Positions 8,075 to 17,803 of a DNA stretch of 64,000 bases are shown one piece after another. Under the pieces are notes generated by a model, which worked only from the letters and a program-made list of their open reading frames with translations, made no database searches and had not been told where the DNA came from. The position numbers were made by a program, and so were the translations under genes. Each line of letters begins with the position of its first letter. Position 1 is the first letter of the stretch. Origin of the DNA: Maribacter forsetii DSM 18668 (GTDB lineage: Bacteria; Bacteroidota; Bacteroidia; Flavobacteriales; Flavobacteriaceae); NCBI RefSeq assembly GCF_000744105.1, contig NZ_JQLH01000001.1:1860001-1924000 (forward strand), written 5' to 3'.

Positions 8075-9424
8075 ATGACCAAACAACTAATTATCCTATT
8101 TATTTGTATTCAGGGCTATGTGATGAACGCCCAACAAATCCTCAACGAAAAAGAAAGAGCAACAGTGATTGACGAAATTTTAGATGATCGCTTTAACAAT
8201 CTACTACCTGAACTAATGGATGCCGCTGACATAGATATGTGGGTGGTTATTTCTAGAGAATATAATGAAGATCCCGTAATTAAGACTATGCTTCCCGCAA
8301 CGTGGTTGAATGCGCGTAGACGAACTATTTTATTGTTTTATAGAGATAAGGCGAAGAATACTATAGAGAAGCTGGCTGTAGCCCGTTACAATGTTGGTAA
8401 GAACATAAAATCTGCCTGGGATAAAGAGAAGGAGCCAAATCAGTGGGTACGTTTAATGCAATTAATAGAGGAAAGAAATCCGAAGAAAATCGGACTTAAT
8501 TATTCTACAGACCACAATATTGCAGATGGCTTGGTAAAGACAGATTATGAAGAGTTTATGGCTAATCTGCCTAAGAAATATACTTCAAAAGTGACTTCAG
8601 CAGAACAACTAGCTGTTCGTTGGATTGAAACAAGGTCTGAGCGAGAAATGATTATTTATAACCAATTAGTAGATATTACACATGATATTATCGCTGAAGC
8701 ATTTTCTGAGAAAGTTATTACTCCGGGCGTAACGACTACTTCAGATGTGGTGTGGTGGATGAGACAAAAAGTTACGGATTTAGGATTGGAAACTTGGTTT
8801 CATCCAACCGTGGACGTTCAAAGAAGTGAGAAGGGTAAAAAAAGCGAATTCTATTCTTTTGCAAATAAGCCTGATGATATGGTAATTCTACCGGGAGATT
8901 TAGTGCATTGCGATTTTGGTATTACTTATTTGCGTTTAAATACAGACTGTCAAGAATTGGCATATGTGCTTAAGCCAGAAGAAACTTCTGCGCCTGACTT
9001 TTTGGTGAACGGATTAAAAGATGGTAATAGGGTACAAGATTTTTTGACCAACAATATGGTTAAGGGTAGGTCTGGGAATGATATTCTAGCAAAGTCATTG
9101 AAGGAAGCTAAAACAGCAGGCTTAAAACCATCAATATATACGCATCCACTTGGCTTATATGGTCATTCTGCAGGTACAACAATTGGTATGTGGGATTCCC
9201 AAGGCGGTGTTATGCGTGACGACGGTGAAAATTATGGTTTAAATCCAAACACGGTGTATGCTATTGAATTAAATACCACGGTTAACATACCAGAATGGAA
9301 TAGAGATATACGTATCATGCTTGAAGAAGCCGGCTTTTATGGTGAAGAAGGTTTTAGGTATGTTAATGGTAGACAGACAGAACTTTTGTTGATACCAAGA
9401 GTAAAAGGGCATCAGGGTAATTAA
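8075..9424 (+). CDS. Exported M24 family metallopeptidase-like protein (Xaa-Pro aminopeptidase fold)
   Basis: Protein of 449 residues with an N-terminal signal peptide (about 1-19, ending in MNAQ). A creatinase N-terminal-like domain is followed by a pita-bread M24 domain. Metal-ligand candidates are visible in order: HCDFG (Asp), LNTDCQ (Asp), GHSAG (His), AIELNT (Glu) and LEEAGF (Glu). The ligand set looks complete, so it could be an active periplasmic dipeptidase or aminopeptidase, but the exact substrate is not predictable. It starts 40 bp after menE and may be transcribed with it; no functional link is evident. Confidence 0.85.
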   Translation: MTKQLIILFICIQGYVMNAQQILNEKERATVIDEILDDRFNNLLPELMDAADIDMWVVISREYNEDPVIKTMLPATWLNARRRTILLFYRDKAKNTIEKLAVARYNVGKNIKSAWDKEKEPNQWVRLMQLIEERNPKKIGLNYSTDHNIADGLVKTDYEEFMANLPKKYTSKVTSAEQLAVRWIETRSEREMIIYNQLVDITHDIIAEAFSEKVITPGVTTTSDVVWWMRQKVTDLGLETWFHPTVDVQRSEKGKKSEFYSFANKPDDMVILPGDLVHCDFGITYLRLNTDCQELAYVLKPEETSAPDFLVNGLKDGNRVQDFLTNNMVKGRSGNDILAKSLKEAKTAGLKPSIYTHPLGLYGHSAGTTIGMWDSQGGVMRDDGENYGLNPNTVYAIELNTTVNIPEWNRDIRIMLEEAGFYGEEGFRYVNGRQTELLLIPRVKGHQGN

Positions 9425-9553
9425 TCTTCTATTTGTAAGATTTATAATTGGTAATGTAATAAAAATCTTATTTTTTAATATTAGGCACTTGATTTAATTG
9501 GCTGTTATTCATATATTTAAGAATACCTTAACAATTTTTAAATAACCAGCCAA

Positions 9554-12229
9554 ATGTTATTGATTACCAAACTTCATATAAAGTATTGCCTTTTGTCATT
9601 TTTATGTACACTAAGTTTGGGACTTTTTGGACAACATCAATATAAAGGAACAGTACTGGATGCGGAAACACAAGAGACGCTTCCTTTTGTAAATATTGGA
9701 ATAGTTAATAAAGGTGTAGGTACCGTAAGTAATTTTGATGGGGAATTTTATCTAGAGATTGATAAAGCTGATTTTTCTAGTAGCGATATTCTACAATTTT
9801 CATCTGTAGGTTATAAAACGGTTCAGTTCAAAATTTCCGAGGTAAACTTTAATAATACACTTTTTCAAAAAGTTGTCATGCAGCCCGAGGCAATGCAATT
9901 AAACGAGGCCATTGTTACCGCTAAATATTTAAAAGGTAAAATAAATGATGCTATAGGTTTTTCCTATCCAAGTAAAAATAAGTACGGGTACTGGAAAGGG
10001 GATGGTTCATTGGGCGCTGAGTTGGTAACAAGAATAAGTGTAGATAAGAAGAAACATTTCTTAAAGGATTTTCATTTTTATGTGAACGAGAATTATTCTG
10101 ATAGCGTTTTGGTACGTATCAATATTTACAAGGGGGGTACCATCTATCCTGAAGATAAATTATTGAAAAAGAACGTTACTACAATGATTGGCAATTCTCC
10201 TGGAGAGGTAATTGTAGATTTAAAGCCGTACAATCTTATTGTAGATGAAGATTTTAGTATTGGTCTAGAATTATTGGAAGTATATGGTAAGCGCGTTGGC
10301 TTGGTTTTGGCTGCAGACTATAGACCAAGTACTTCGTACAGAAGATATGTGAGTCAAGGGCAATGGAAAACGTTTAGGGGAGATGCAATGACTTTTTATT
10401 TGAATACGTCTACTTTGAGTGATGGAGACATTTCTCAAATCTCAGATTATTCCAGAAACAAAACTCTTCAAAATTCTTTTAAAACTCCAATAATAAATAC
10501 CAACCCTATTAAAACACATAGATCAATTACAGGTTTTGTTTTTAATAATGGTGAGCCTATTGAAAATGCTACTGTTCAAATAACGGAGTCATTAAAACAG
10601 ACACAAACAGACGCCTATGGTAGGTATAACATTATGGCACAAATAGGTGATGTCATAAGTTTTGATTATTTAGGTTTTGAAAAGGTAGAGCGTGAAGTTG
10701 CAGAAACCATACATAATATAAATGTAAGCATGAACTTCAAGGTAGAAGAATTAGCAGGAGTAACAGTTACTGAAAGAGCACGCTTAAAGAAAACCGAGGC
10801 AGAAATGTTCTCTGAATATTTAACGAATGATGAATTCGCTAAAACTGCTTATGGAACTCTTGACAAAAAAACAATTGGTCATGCTATAACTATTGTAGAT
10901 GGCAAGAGTTTAAATTTAACTGCCCCGAATATCCTTGCGGCTATCGACGGTAAAATAGCGGGTGTTCGGGTAGGGAACGTAAAAGTTGAAAATCCTTGTT
11001 TTGGATGTTCTTTTACCAAAGTTGTTGTTTTTATAAGAGGGGGAAGCGGGTCAATAAATAATTTGAGACCTGCTATATTCGAGGTTGATGGTATAATCTA
11101 TGAAGAAGTGCCTTATTTCTTGGATTTGAATGTAATTGAGCGCATAGCGGTAATACCTGGTCTCGCTGGCGTTGGAAGGTATGGACAAGTTGCTGCAGGA
11201 GGTGTAATTGCAATAAGTACTCACGTTTCCAATTTTGCTAATAAAAATGGTAAAAACATTGATAAAGCATTAATACAACGTAATATTTATAAGCACGATG
11301 CAATAGATAAAGAACAAGCTAATAAAAATTTGCCGAGCTATCTTACGGCTTTTTTAGCTTGTAATAAATTTGAAGCGGCTAAGAAAGTATATGAAGAAAA
11401 TGAGAAGCTTTATAGTAGTTCTGCCTATTTTTTTCTTGATGCCTATATTTATTTTACAGCTAATTGGAAGCAAGAAAAATTCAACAATGATATAATCGCT
11501 AACCATCAATCTCTATTTGTTGATAACATCAATGAAATGAAGGCTTTGGCATATGCTTATCAGCGAGAAGGTGAATTTGAACAAGCAAACGAACTTTACA
11601 CCAGCGTTTTTGTAAAGAGACCTAATTATGCGCAATCGTATAGAGACATGGCAAATAGTTATGTTGAGGTGAATGAGGTACAGAAAGCAGCTAATCTTTA
11701 TAGTAGGTACACCAAATTATTGAACGATTCTTTTCTAGTGGCAGATACTATAGGATTGCATCCTGTAATTACAACTGAGTTCAATCACTTTTTACAGCAT
11801 AAAACCGACTATAACATTAGTTCAGAAGATTTAAAAGAAGTAGCGGCTATGCGCGAGGGTGCAGATACCCGTCTTCTTTTTGAATGGAACGATGATGAGG
11901 CTGAATTTGATCTTCAGTTCGTAAATCCAGAAAATCGTTATTTTGTTTCGAATACATCTCTAAACAATCAAAATGAATATTTTGGTAAGCAAGAATATTC
12001 ATCGAGCAAAGAGTTCTTTCTTGAAAGTGATATCCAAGGAGAATGGATTATCAATGTTAATTACCATGGCAATAAAAGTGGCTTGCCAACTTATTTAAAA
12101 GTGACTAGCTTTTTAGGTTACGGTACAGATAATGAAGAAAGCATAACCAGAATATATAGGTTGTCGTTAAAAAATGTAAATCAGAATCTATTTTACTTGC
12201 CAACCCTGGGCGTTGATAGGTTGAATTAA
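9554..12229 (+). CDS. CarboxypepD_reg / TonB-plug / TPR protein without a barrel (paralogue 1, long form)
   Basis: Exported protein of 891 residues, first of three tandem paralogues. Domains as read: signal peptide (about 1-26), carboxypeptidase-regulatory-like domain (about 27-115), an extra beta-rich domain (about 135-290) absent from the other two copies, a second CarboxypepD_reg-like domain (about 320-400), a TonB-receptor-plug-like region (about 445-560, with IDGKIAGVRVG, FIRGGSGS, AIFEVDG, ERIAVIPG and AAGGVIAIST), TPR-like helices (about 600-730), and a C-terminal beta domain starting at LLFEWNDDEAEFDLQFVNP that resembles DUF2135/YfaP. No 22-strand barrel follows the plug, so it cannot be a normal TonB-dependent transporter. 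Function unknown. Confidence 0.75.
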   Translation: MLLITKLHIKYCLLSFLCTLSLGLFGQHQYKGTVLDAETQETLPFVNIGIVNKGVGTVSNFDGEFYLEIDKADFSSSDILQFSSVGYKTVQFKISEVNFNNTLFQKVVMQPEAMQLNEAIVTAKYLKGKINDAIGFSYPSKNKYGYWKGDGSLGAELVTRISVDKKKHFLKDFHFYVNENYSDSVLVRINIYKGGTIYPEDKLLKKNVTTMIGNSPGEVIVDLKPYNLIVDEDFSIGLELLEVYGKRVGLVLAADYRPSTSYRRYVSQGQWKTFRGDAMTFYLNTSTLSDGDISQISDYSRNKTLQNSFKTPIINTNPIKTHRSITGFVFNNGEPIENATVQITESLKQTQTDAYGRYNIMAQIGDVISFDYLGFEKVEREVAETIHNINVSMNFKVEELAGVTVTERARLKKTEAEMFSEYLTNDEFAKTAYGTLDKKTIGHAITIVDGKSLNLTAPNILAAIDGKIAGVRVGNVKVENPCFGCSFTKVVVFIRGGSGSINNLRPAIFEVDGIIYEEVPYFLDLNVIERIAVIPGLAGVGRYGQVAAGGVIAISTHVSNFANKNGKNIDKALIQRNIYKHDAIDKEQANKNLPSYLTAFLACNKFEAAKKVYEENEKLYSSSAYFFLDAYIYFTANWKQEKFNNDIIANHQSLFVDNINEMKALAYAYQREGEFEQANELYTSVFVKRPNYAQSYRDMANSYVEVNEVQKAANLYSRYTKLLNDSFLVADTIGLHPVITTEFNHFLQHKTDYNISSEDLKEVAAMREGADTRLLFEWNDDEAEFDLQFVNPENRYFVSNTSLNNQNEYFGKQEYSSSKEFFLESDIQGEWIINVNYHGNKSGLPTYLKVTSFLGYGTDNEESITRIYRLSLKNVNQNLFYLPTLGVDRLN

Positions 12230-12411
12230 GTGATGTAATTATTTGAAAAACAATAGATTAGTCGGTTTGGTTAGATATGATATGTTGTAAATAACCTTAA
12301 TTATCTATAAAATGTTAAATTTATCACGATTAGTGTGTTGTTTTCTTTCAATTTTAATCATGGATTGATTTTTGATGTCATATAATGGACTTATCTTCAA
12401 TACTATATACT

Positions 12412-14154
12412 ATGAAAAAAATTCTATTTCTCTTTGGGCTAATAGCTTTTGTTTTCAATGTGCAAGCACAAAGCAAAACAATTAAGGGTAAGGTTACCCA
12501 AATGGATTCTCCTTTGGCAAATGTTCAGATTTCTATTATAGATTCTGAAATAGCAACTAGAACAGACTCAAACGGATTTTACCAAATAACGACTGAACCT
12601 AGAGATGTATTGTTATACAAATACTCAGGTCTCAATGATGTGCAGATTATGGTAGAAGATGTTACTCGTACCTTGAATATAGAAATGAGTCAAAAAATAG
12701 AGAAGTTGAATGAAGTTACCGTAAAAGGGAGTAATAGAAAATCACAGAATGAGCTACAACAAGAGTATAGTTATAACCCAAATCTTATAAAAACGGCATA
12801 TGGTATTCTAGATAGCGAGACTGCACCAGGCAAAATTAGGTTTTTACAAGAAAATCAAATCAATGATGTTGGTATTTGTATTCTTGATTTAATGAAAAAT
12901 GAGTTCCCAGGAGTTAATGTCGTTGGCGATTGTGTATATGGAGGTCTTATTTATATCAGAGGTTTAAATTCTGTAAGTCAAGCGCCTCCTGCGGTTTATG
13001 ATGTTGACGGACAGGTATTGACTCAAACTCCTACTTGGATAGCACCCGCCGCTATTCAACGATTGGCTGTTTTAAATAATCTAGCTATGACTACAAGATA
13101 TGGGTCTATAGGAGCTGGTGGCGTTATTGTGATTAATACTAAAGCTAGTGCATATTCTAGAACGGTAGATGGTAAACCTATTGATTATGCAAAAGTTAAA
13201 AATAATAAATATGATAATTCAGCATTAAACTCGGTTGATTTTAAGGAAGATAAACCTTCGTATATGAATGTACTTTTAAATGCGAATACCGAAGAAGAGG
13301 CAAAGATGATTTACGCAAATCAAATCAAAAAATACAGTAGTTCTTATTACTATGTTTTAGATGCTTATGATTACTTTTCTAATAGATGGAAAAATCAAGA
13401 ATTTGCAGAAATGATTCTTCAAGAGAATGATAGAGTTCTAAGTGGAAACCCTTTAGCATTGAAATCTTTGGCATACATATATCAAGCAGAAGGAAAGTTT
13501 AAGGAGGCAAATAAATTATATGAAGCTGTATATACACTTAGAGCGGATTATGCCCAATCTTATTTAGATTTAGCCAATAGTTATAGGGAGCTTGGTATGA
13601 ATCAAAAAGCGGCAGCTATGTATTTACGATACGATTATTTATTAGAAGAAGAATTATTGGAAAAGGAAGAGGAAGTAAAAACTATTATGGATCGCGATTT
13701 AAATAATTTGATTTCTTTAAAAGGTGCCGATTTGGTTTCAACTGATAAGGTGAATGAAATTAAACTAGATGATGATTTTAAGGGGACTCGTTTGGTTTTT
13801 GAATGGAGCGATAGTGAGGCTGAATTTGAATTGCAATTTGTAAATCCTGAAAAAAGATATTACAAAAGTGAACATTCTCTAGTAGCAGATGCTGAACGTA
13901 TTCAAATTGAAAAGCGCTCAGGTTTCTCTAGTGAAGAATATTTAATAGATGATACCCTTCGTGGTAATTGGTTGGTTAATGCTACGTATTTAGGTAATAA
14001 AAGCTTGACTCCAACCTATTTGAAAGCCACTGTGTATTATAACTACGGTAGTGCATCGCAACGAAAAGAAACGAAGGTTTTTAAACTCGGTCTTCGTAAT
14101 GTAAATCAGCAATTATTTTCAGTTTCTAATGCTGTTAGTATTGTTGCTAATTAA
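12412..14154 (+). CDS. CarboxypepD_reg / TonB-plug / TPR protein without a barrel (paralogue 2)
   Basis: Exported protein of about 580 residues. The ATG at 12412 gives a clean signal peptide MKKILFLFGLIAFVFNVQAQ; an upstream in-frame ATG at 12385 would add nine residues and spoil it. Domains: CarboxypepD_reg-like (about 25-100), plug-like region (about 140-245, with YIRGLNSV, AVYDVDG, IQRLAVLNN and GAGGVIVINT), TPR-like helices (about 290-410, KEANKLYEAVYTLRADYAQS) and a DUF2135-like end beginning LVFEWSDSEAEFELQFVNP. The same order is found in both neighbours, and the sequences are clearly homologous along their length. No beta barrel is present. Function unknown. Confidence 0.75.
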   Translation: MKKILFLFGLIAFVFNVQAQSKTIKGKVTQMDSPLANVQISIIDSEIATRTDSNGFYQITTEPRDVLLYKYSGLNDVQIMVEDVTRTLNIEMSQKIEKLNEVTVKGSNRKSQNELQQEYSYNPNLIKTAYGILDSETAPGKIRFLQENQINDVGICILDLMKNEFPGVNVVGDCVYGGLIYIRGLNSVSQAPPAVYDVDGQVLTQTPTWIAPAAIQRLAVLNNLAMTTRYGSIGAGGVIVINTKASAYSRTVDGKPIDYAKVKNNKYDNSALNSVDFKEDKPSYMNVLLNANTEEEAKMIYANQIKKYSSSYYYVLDAYDYFSNRWKNQEFAEMILQENDRVLSGNPLALKSLAYIYQAEGKFKEANKLYEAVYTLRADYAQSYLDLANSYRELGMNQKAAAMYLRYDYLLEEELLEKEEEVKTIMDRDLNNLISLKGADLVSTDKVNEIKLDDDFKGTRLVFEWSDSEAEFELQFVNPEKRYYKSEHSLVADAERIQIEKRSGFSSEEYLIDDTLRGNWLVNATYLGNKSLTPTYLKATVYYNYGSASQRKETKVFKLGLRNVNQQLFSVSNAVSIVAN

Positions 14155-14246
14155 ACTCGAAAACGAGATTTAAATGCCTGCGGGCTGCCCCGAGCTTTTT
14201 AATTTTTCAGATTATTAGTAAAACTTATAAATATTTAGATATTTAA

Positions 14247-14282
14247 ATACCCACAATACGTTTTTAAGTGTATTGTGGGTAT
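14247..14282 (+). repeat. Perfect 13-bp inverted repeat before paralogue 3
   Basis: ATACCCACAATAC (14247-14259) and GTATTGTGGGTAT (14270-14282) are perfect inverted arms around a 10-nt loop; one further A-T pair extends the stem. No T-run follows, so a factor-independent terminator is doubtful. It lies between the second and third paralogues and could be an mRNA structure or protein-binding site. Confidence 0.6.
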
Positions 14283-14366
14283 TGGTTTATAAGCCTTTTG
14301 TATAAGAACTTCTCTGTTTCCTTGGTTCGATTTATTATCTTTAAAGTATTGTCTAAGAGTTTGATT

Positions 14367-16097
14367 ATGAGAATATTTGTTGTTATTGGTTTTCTTTTAC
14401 TTTTTGTCAACCTCTATGGACAACAGCAAATACAAGGACGAATAAGTACAGATGGTATTTCTTTATCTGATGTAAATATTCAAAACCTATCTTCTCAAGC
14501 TGTCTCCTTCACGGATAAGAATGGATATTATGTAATTAATGCCAAACCGAAAGATGAGTTAAGGTTTACTTATGTCGGTATGGATACAATTTCAATTCTT
14601 ATTGAAGATGTTACAACAATTTTAAATTTAAAAATGCAACCTAAGGTTGAGGAATTAGATGAGGTAGTTCTAACAGAGAAAGTTAGTAAGCAAAAAAGGC
14701 TTGCCATGAACTATTTTACTGATGTTACAATCGTGAATACTTCTTTTGGTTATATCAGTCCTGCAAACACTGCTTATCATTTAAAAGTTATTGATGGTTC
14801 GGAATTTATTCCAGGAGCAGAGGTGTTAAATTCTATTGCTAGTAGACGTTCAGGAATTCGAGTAATGACGTATTTAGATAATAATGGAGTATCCGTTAGA
14901 ACTTTGTTTTTAAGAGGTATGGGGTCGGTAGGGAATGTGTCTCCTGCGCTGTTTGAAGTTGACGGTAATATTTTTATTGACCCTCCGGTTTGGCTAGATG
15001 TTTCTTTAATTCAAAGAGTTGCAATTATACCAGGTGTTCAAGCAGTTTGGCGATTTGGAGCTATAGCGAGTGGAGGTGTAGTAATCATTAATACTAAAAA
15101 TGGTGTACATGGACTTAGAGAGGAAAACAGTTTAAAAAGATATGATCAAGCTCGTTTAAGAAATAACTATGTAAATGAAAGAATTCTTAGTGATATAGAT
15201 AAGGTAGAAAATCTTCCTACTTACATGAAGTCAATTAATTCTTCAATTAGTTTAAAAGAAGCTTTGAATATTTATGAAGGTTATTCAGTGCTATTTTCTT
15301 CAAGTCCACATTTTTATATTGATAGTTATAACTTGTTTTATGAAAAATTCGGGAAGAAGGCAGCTGATGCTGTAATTAAGTCTTGTTTTACCAGATTTAA
15401 AAACAATTCGGTTTGGTTAAAAGCTTTGGCATATTATTATGAGTCTCAGAATAGATTTGAAAAAGCCCATAATCTTTACGAGAAAATATTTATTCTTAGA
15501 CCTGACTATACTCAGAGTTATTTAGATATTTCTAGAAGTTATCGAAATTTAGACAATCCTGAAGCATCTATTTCATTATTAGCAAGGCATGAATATTTGA
15601 TAGAAGAAGGGTATTTTAATAGTAAGACTGATGAATTTGAGACTTTGATTAGAAAAGAAACAGAAAATCTGATTTTGTCAAATAGTCTTTTAAATGCACA
15701 GGGTATAGAAAGTGAAATTTCAAATACGAGATTAGTATTTGAGTGGAATGATAGTGAAGCTGAATTCAATCTTCAATTCGTGAACCCTAATAATCAATAT
15801 TTCAATTGGAATCACACATTAGAAAATATACCTGATAGAATCAGGGAAGAAAAAAAACTTGGTTTTTCAATTAAAGATTTTGACGTAGATGAATCACTTT
15901 TAGGTAAATGGCAAGTAAATGCAACATATTTTGGGAACAAGCAATTAACCCCCACTTACCTAAAAGCAACTATTTATAGAAATTATAATTCAGTTCGTCA
16001 AACTAAAGAAACTAAAGTCTTTAGATTAGATGTTAATGGTACGAATCAACAGCTTTTTGGTTTCAATGTAATTAAAGAACTCTATAAGAGTAAGTAA
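14367..16097 (+). CDS. CarboxypepD_reg / TonB-plug / TPR protein without a barrel (paralogue 3)
   Basis: Exported protein of about 576 residues, third member of the tandem family. The open frame extends back to 14268, but that extension overlaps the inverted repeat; the ATG at 14367 gives the signal peptide MRIFVVIGFLLLFVNLYGQ. Domains: CarboxypepD_reg-like (about 20-100), plug-like region (about 135-245, with FLRGMGSVGN, ALFEVDG, IQRVAIIPG and ASGGVVIINT), TPR-like helices (about 290-410) and a DUF2135-like end beginning LVFEWNDSEAEFNLQFVNP. No barrel is present. It is convergent with the carboxylase gene, with 3 bp between the stops. Confidence 0.75.
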   Translation: MRIFVVIGFLLLFVNLYGQQQIQGRISTDGISLSDVNIQNLSSQAVSFTDKNGYYVINAKPKDELRFTYVGMDTISILIEDVTTILNLKMQPKVEELDEVVLTEKVSKQKRLAMNYFTDVTIVNTSFGYISPANTAYHLKVIDGSEFIPGAEVLNSIASRRSGIRVMTYLDNNGVSVRTLFLRGMGSVGNVSPALFEVDGNIFIDPPVWLDVSLIQRVAIIPGVQAVWRFGAIASGGVVIINTKNGVHGLREENSLKRYDQARLRNNYVNERILSDIDKVENLPTYMKSINSSISLKEALNIYEGYSVLFSSSPHFYIDSYNLFYEKFGKKAADAVIKSCFTRFKNNSVWLKALAYYYESQNRFEKAHNLYEKIFILRPDYTQSYLDISRSYRNLDNPEASISLLARHEYLIEEGYFNSKTDEFETLIRKETENLILSNSLLNAQGIESEISNTRLVFEWNDSEAEFNLQFVNPNNQYFNWNHTLENIPDRIREEKKLGFSIKDFDVDESLLGKWQVNATYFGNKQLTPTYLKATIYRNYNSVRQTKETKVFRLDVNGTNQQLFGFNVIKELYKSK

Positions 16098-16100
16098 AAA

Positions 16101-17729
16101 TTAAACCTGCAACACCCCCATATTAAAAGGTTTCTCAATAGGTGCATGATCAGCGGCTTCTATACCCATTGAGATCCATTTACGGGTGTCCTTTGGATCT
16201 ATGATGGCATCGGTCCATAATCTTGACGCTGCATAGTATGGAGAAACTTGATTGTCGTAACGCTTCTTGATTTTATCAAATAGCTCGGTTTCTTTTTCTT
16301 CTGTAATAGTTTCACCTTTCTTTTTCAAAGAAGCTTTTTCAATTTGTAATAATACTTTTGCTGCCGAGTTTCCGCTCATTACGGCTAATTCTGCGCTTGG
16401 CCAAGCGACAATTAATCTTGGGTCATAAGCTTTACCGCACATGGCATAATTTCCTGCGCCGTAGCTATTTCCTATGACGATGGTGAATTTTGGTACGACG
16501 GAGTTACTTACCGCATTAACCATTTTAGCGCCATCTTTAATAATACCGCCATGCTCACTTTTGCTACCGACCATAAATCCGGTTACGTCTTGCAAAAAGA
16601 CCAACGGAATTTTCTTTTGGTTACAGTTTGCTATAAATCGGGTAGATTTATCTGCAGAGTCAGAATAGATTACTCCGCCAAATTGCATTTCACCTTTTTT
16701 GGTTTTTACTACTTTTCTTTGATTGGCAACAATACCAACTGCCCATCCGTCTATACGTGCATATCCGGTTAAAATAGTTTGTCCATATCCGGCTTTATAT
16801 TCTTCAAATTCTGAATCGTCGACCAATCGCTTTATGATTTCCATCATATCGTATTGCTCAGCCCTAGAGCTCGGTAGAATTCCGTATATATCATCCGGAT
16901 TCTCTTTTGGCTTTACACTTTTCTTACGGTTGTATCCCGCTTTAGGGAAATCACCAATTTTATCCATTATATTCTTAATGGTGTCTAATGCGGCAGCATC
17001 ATCTTTCGCTTTATAATCCGTTACTCCGCTAATTTCACAATGAGTGGTTGCTCCACCTAACGTTTCATTATCGATACTTTCTCCAATAGCCGCTTTTACC
17101 AAATAGCTACCTGCCAAAAATATACTTGCGGTTTTATCTACGATTAAAGCCTCATCGCTCATAATAGGCAAATAAGCACCACCGGCAACACAACTGCCCA
17201 TAACTGCAGATATTTGGGTAATACCCATACTGCTCATAATCGCATTATTTCTAAAAATACGCCCAAAGTGTTCTTTATCAGGGAAGATTTCATCCTGCAA
17301 TGGCAAGTATACTCCCGCGCTATCTACTAGGTAAATGATTGGAAGCTTGTTCTCAATTGCTATTTCTTGTGCTCTTAGATTCTTTTTTGCGGTAATAGGA
17401 AACCATGCTCCGGCTTTTACTGTTGCATCATTGGCTACAACAATACATTGCTTTCCCTGAACATAACCAATTTTAATAACAACTCCGCCAGAAGGGCAAC
17501 CTCCATGTTCCTCATACATGCCGTCACCTACAAAGGCCCCGACTTCTATTTGTTCTGATTTTGGATCTAAAAGGTAATCAATACGTTCTCTGGCTGTCAT
17601 TTTGCCTTGATCATGCTGCTTGGCTATTTTTGTTTTTCCTCCGCCTAAATAAACCTCGTTTAGCTTTCGTCTAAGGTCTGATAATAACAACTTATTCCTA
17701 TCTTCGTTTTGATTGAATTTTAAATCCAT
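16101..17729 (-). CDS. Acyl-CoA carboxylase carboxyltransferase (beta) subunit, probably methylcrotonyl-CoA type
   Basis: Carboxyltransferase of 542 residues from the biotin-dependent acyl-CoA carboxylase family, which moves CO2 from carboxybiotin to an acyl-CoA. Crotonase-like halves are clear: GKMTARERIDYLLD near the start, VANDATVKAGAWFPITAKK, GSCVAGGAYLP in the N half, and QDVTGFMVG with GNSYGAGNYAMCGKAYDPR in the C half. The overall pattern (LKFNQN start, GSYLVKAAIGE) resembles methylcrotonyl-CoA carboxylase beta of leucine breakdown more than propionyl-CoA carboxylase, but this cannot be settled by eye. No biotin carboxylase or biotin-carrier gene is adjacent in this window. Confidence 0.85.
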   Translation of the reverse strand: MDLKFNQNEDRNKLLLSDLRRKLNEVYLGGGKTKIAKQHDQGKMTARERIDYLLDPKSEQIEVGAFVGDGMYEEHGGCPSGGVVIKIGYVQGKQCIVVANDATVKAGAWFPITAKKNLRAQEIAIENKLPIIYLVDSAGVYLPLQDEIFPDKEHFGRIFRNNAIMSSMGITQISAVMGSCVAGGAYLPIMSDEALIVDKTASIFLAGSYLVKAAIGESIDNETLGGATTHCEISGVTDYKAKDDAAALDTIKNIMDKIGDFPKAGYNRKKSVKPKENPDDIYGILPSSRAEQYDMMEIIKRLVDDSEFEEYKAGYGQTILTGYARIDGWAVGIVANQRKVVKTKKGEMQFGGVIYSDSADKSTRFIANCNQKKIPLVFLQDVTGFMVGSKSEHGGIIKDGAKMVNAVSNSVVPKFTIVIGNSYGAGNYAMCGKAYDPRLIVAWPSAELAVMSGNSAAKVLLQIEKASLKKKGETITEEKETELFDKIKKRYDNQVSPYYAASRLWTDAIIDPKDTRKWISMGIEAADHAPIEKPFNMGVLQV

Positions 17730-17768
17730 TCTGTATAATTTCTTTTTCTTAGGATAAAGATAAGGAGT

Positions 17769-17776
17769 TAATTTTG
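17769..17776 (+). promoter_or_regulatory. Candidate -7 element for the Gfo/Idh/MocA gene
   Basis: TAATTTTG matches TAnnTTTG and lies in the 74-bp divergent gap between the carboxylase and oxidoreductase genes. It overlaps the in-frame TTG at 17774, which is therefore a poor start candidate. No -33 TTG is obvious. Confidence 0.35.
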
Positions 17777-17803
17777 GTGTTCATGCAACAAAAATCAAAA
17801 AGT

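Noticed and set aside
12385..12411. Nine-residue N-terminal extension of plug paralogue 2
   Set aside because: The ATG at 12412 starts a clean signal peptide; the extension would disturb it.
14268..14366. 33-residue N-terminal extension of plug paralogue 3
   Set aside because: It overlaps the inverted repeat and would bury the signal peptide that begins at the ATG at 14367.
16474..17016. Plus-strand frames inside the carboxylase gene
   Set aside because: They overlap a full-length conserved minus-strand enzyme and show no domain or signal of their own.
17774..17776. TTG as start of the Gfo/Idh/MocA oxidoreductase
   Set aside because: It falls in a likely -7 element, and the ATG at 17804 gives the expected distance to the Rossmann glycine loop.
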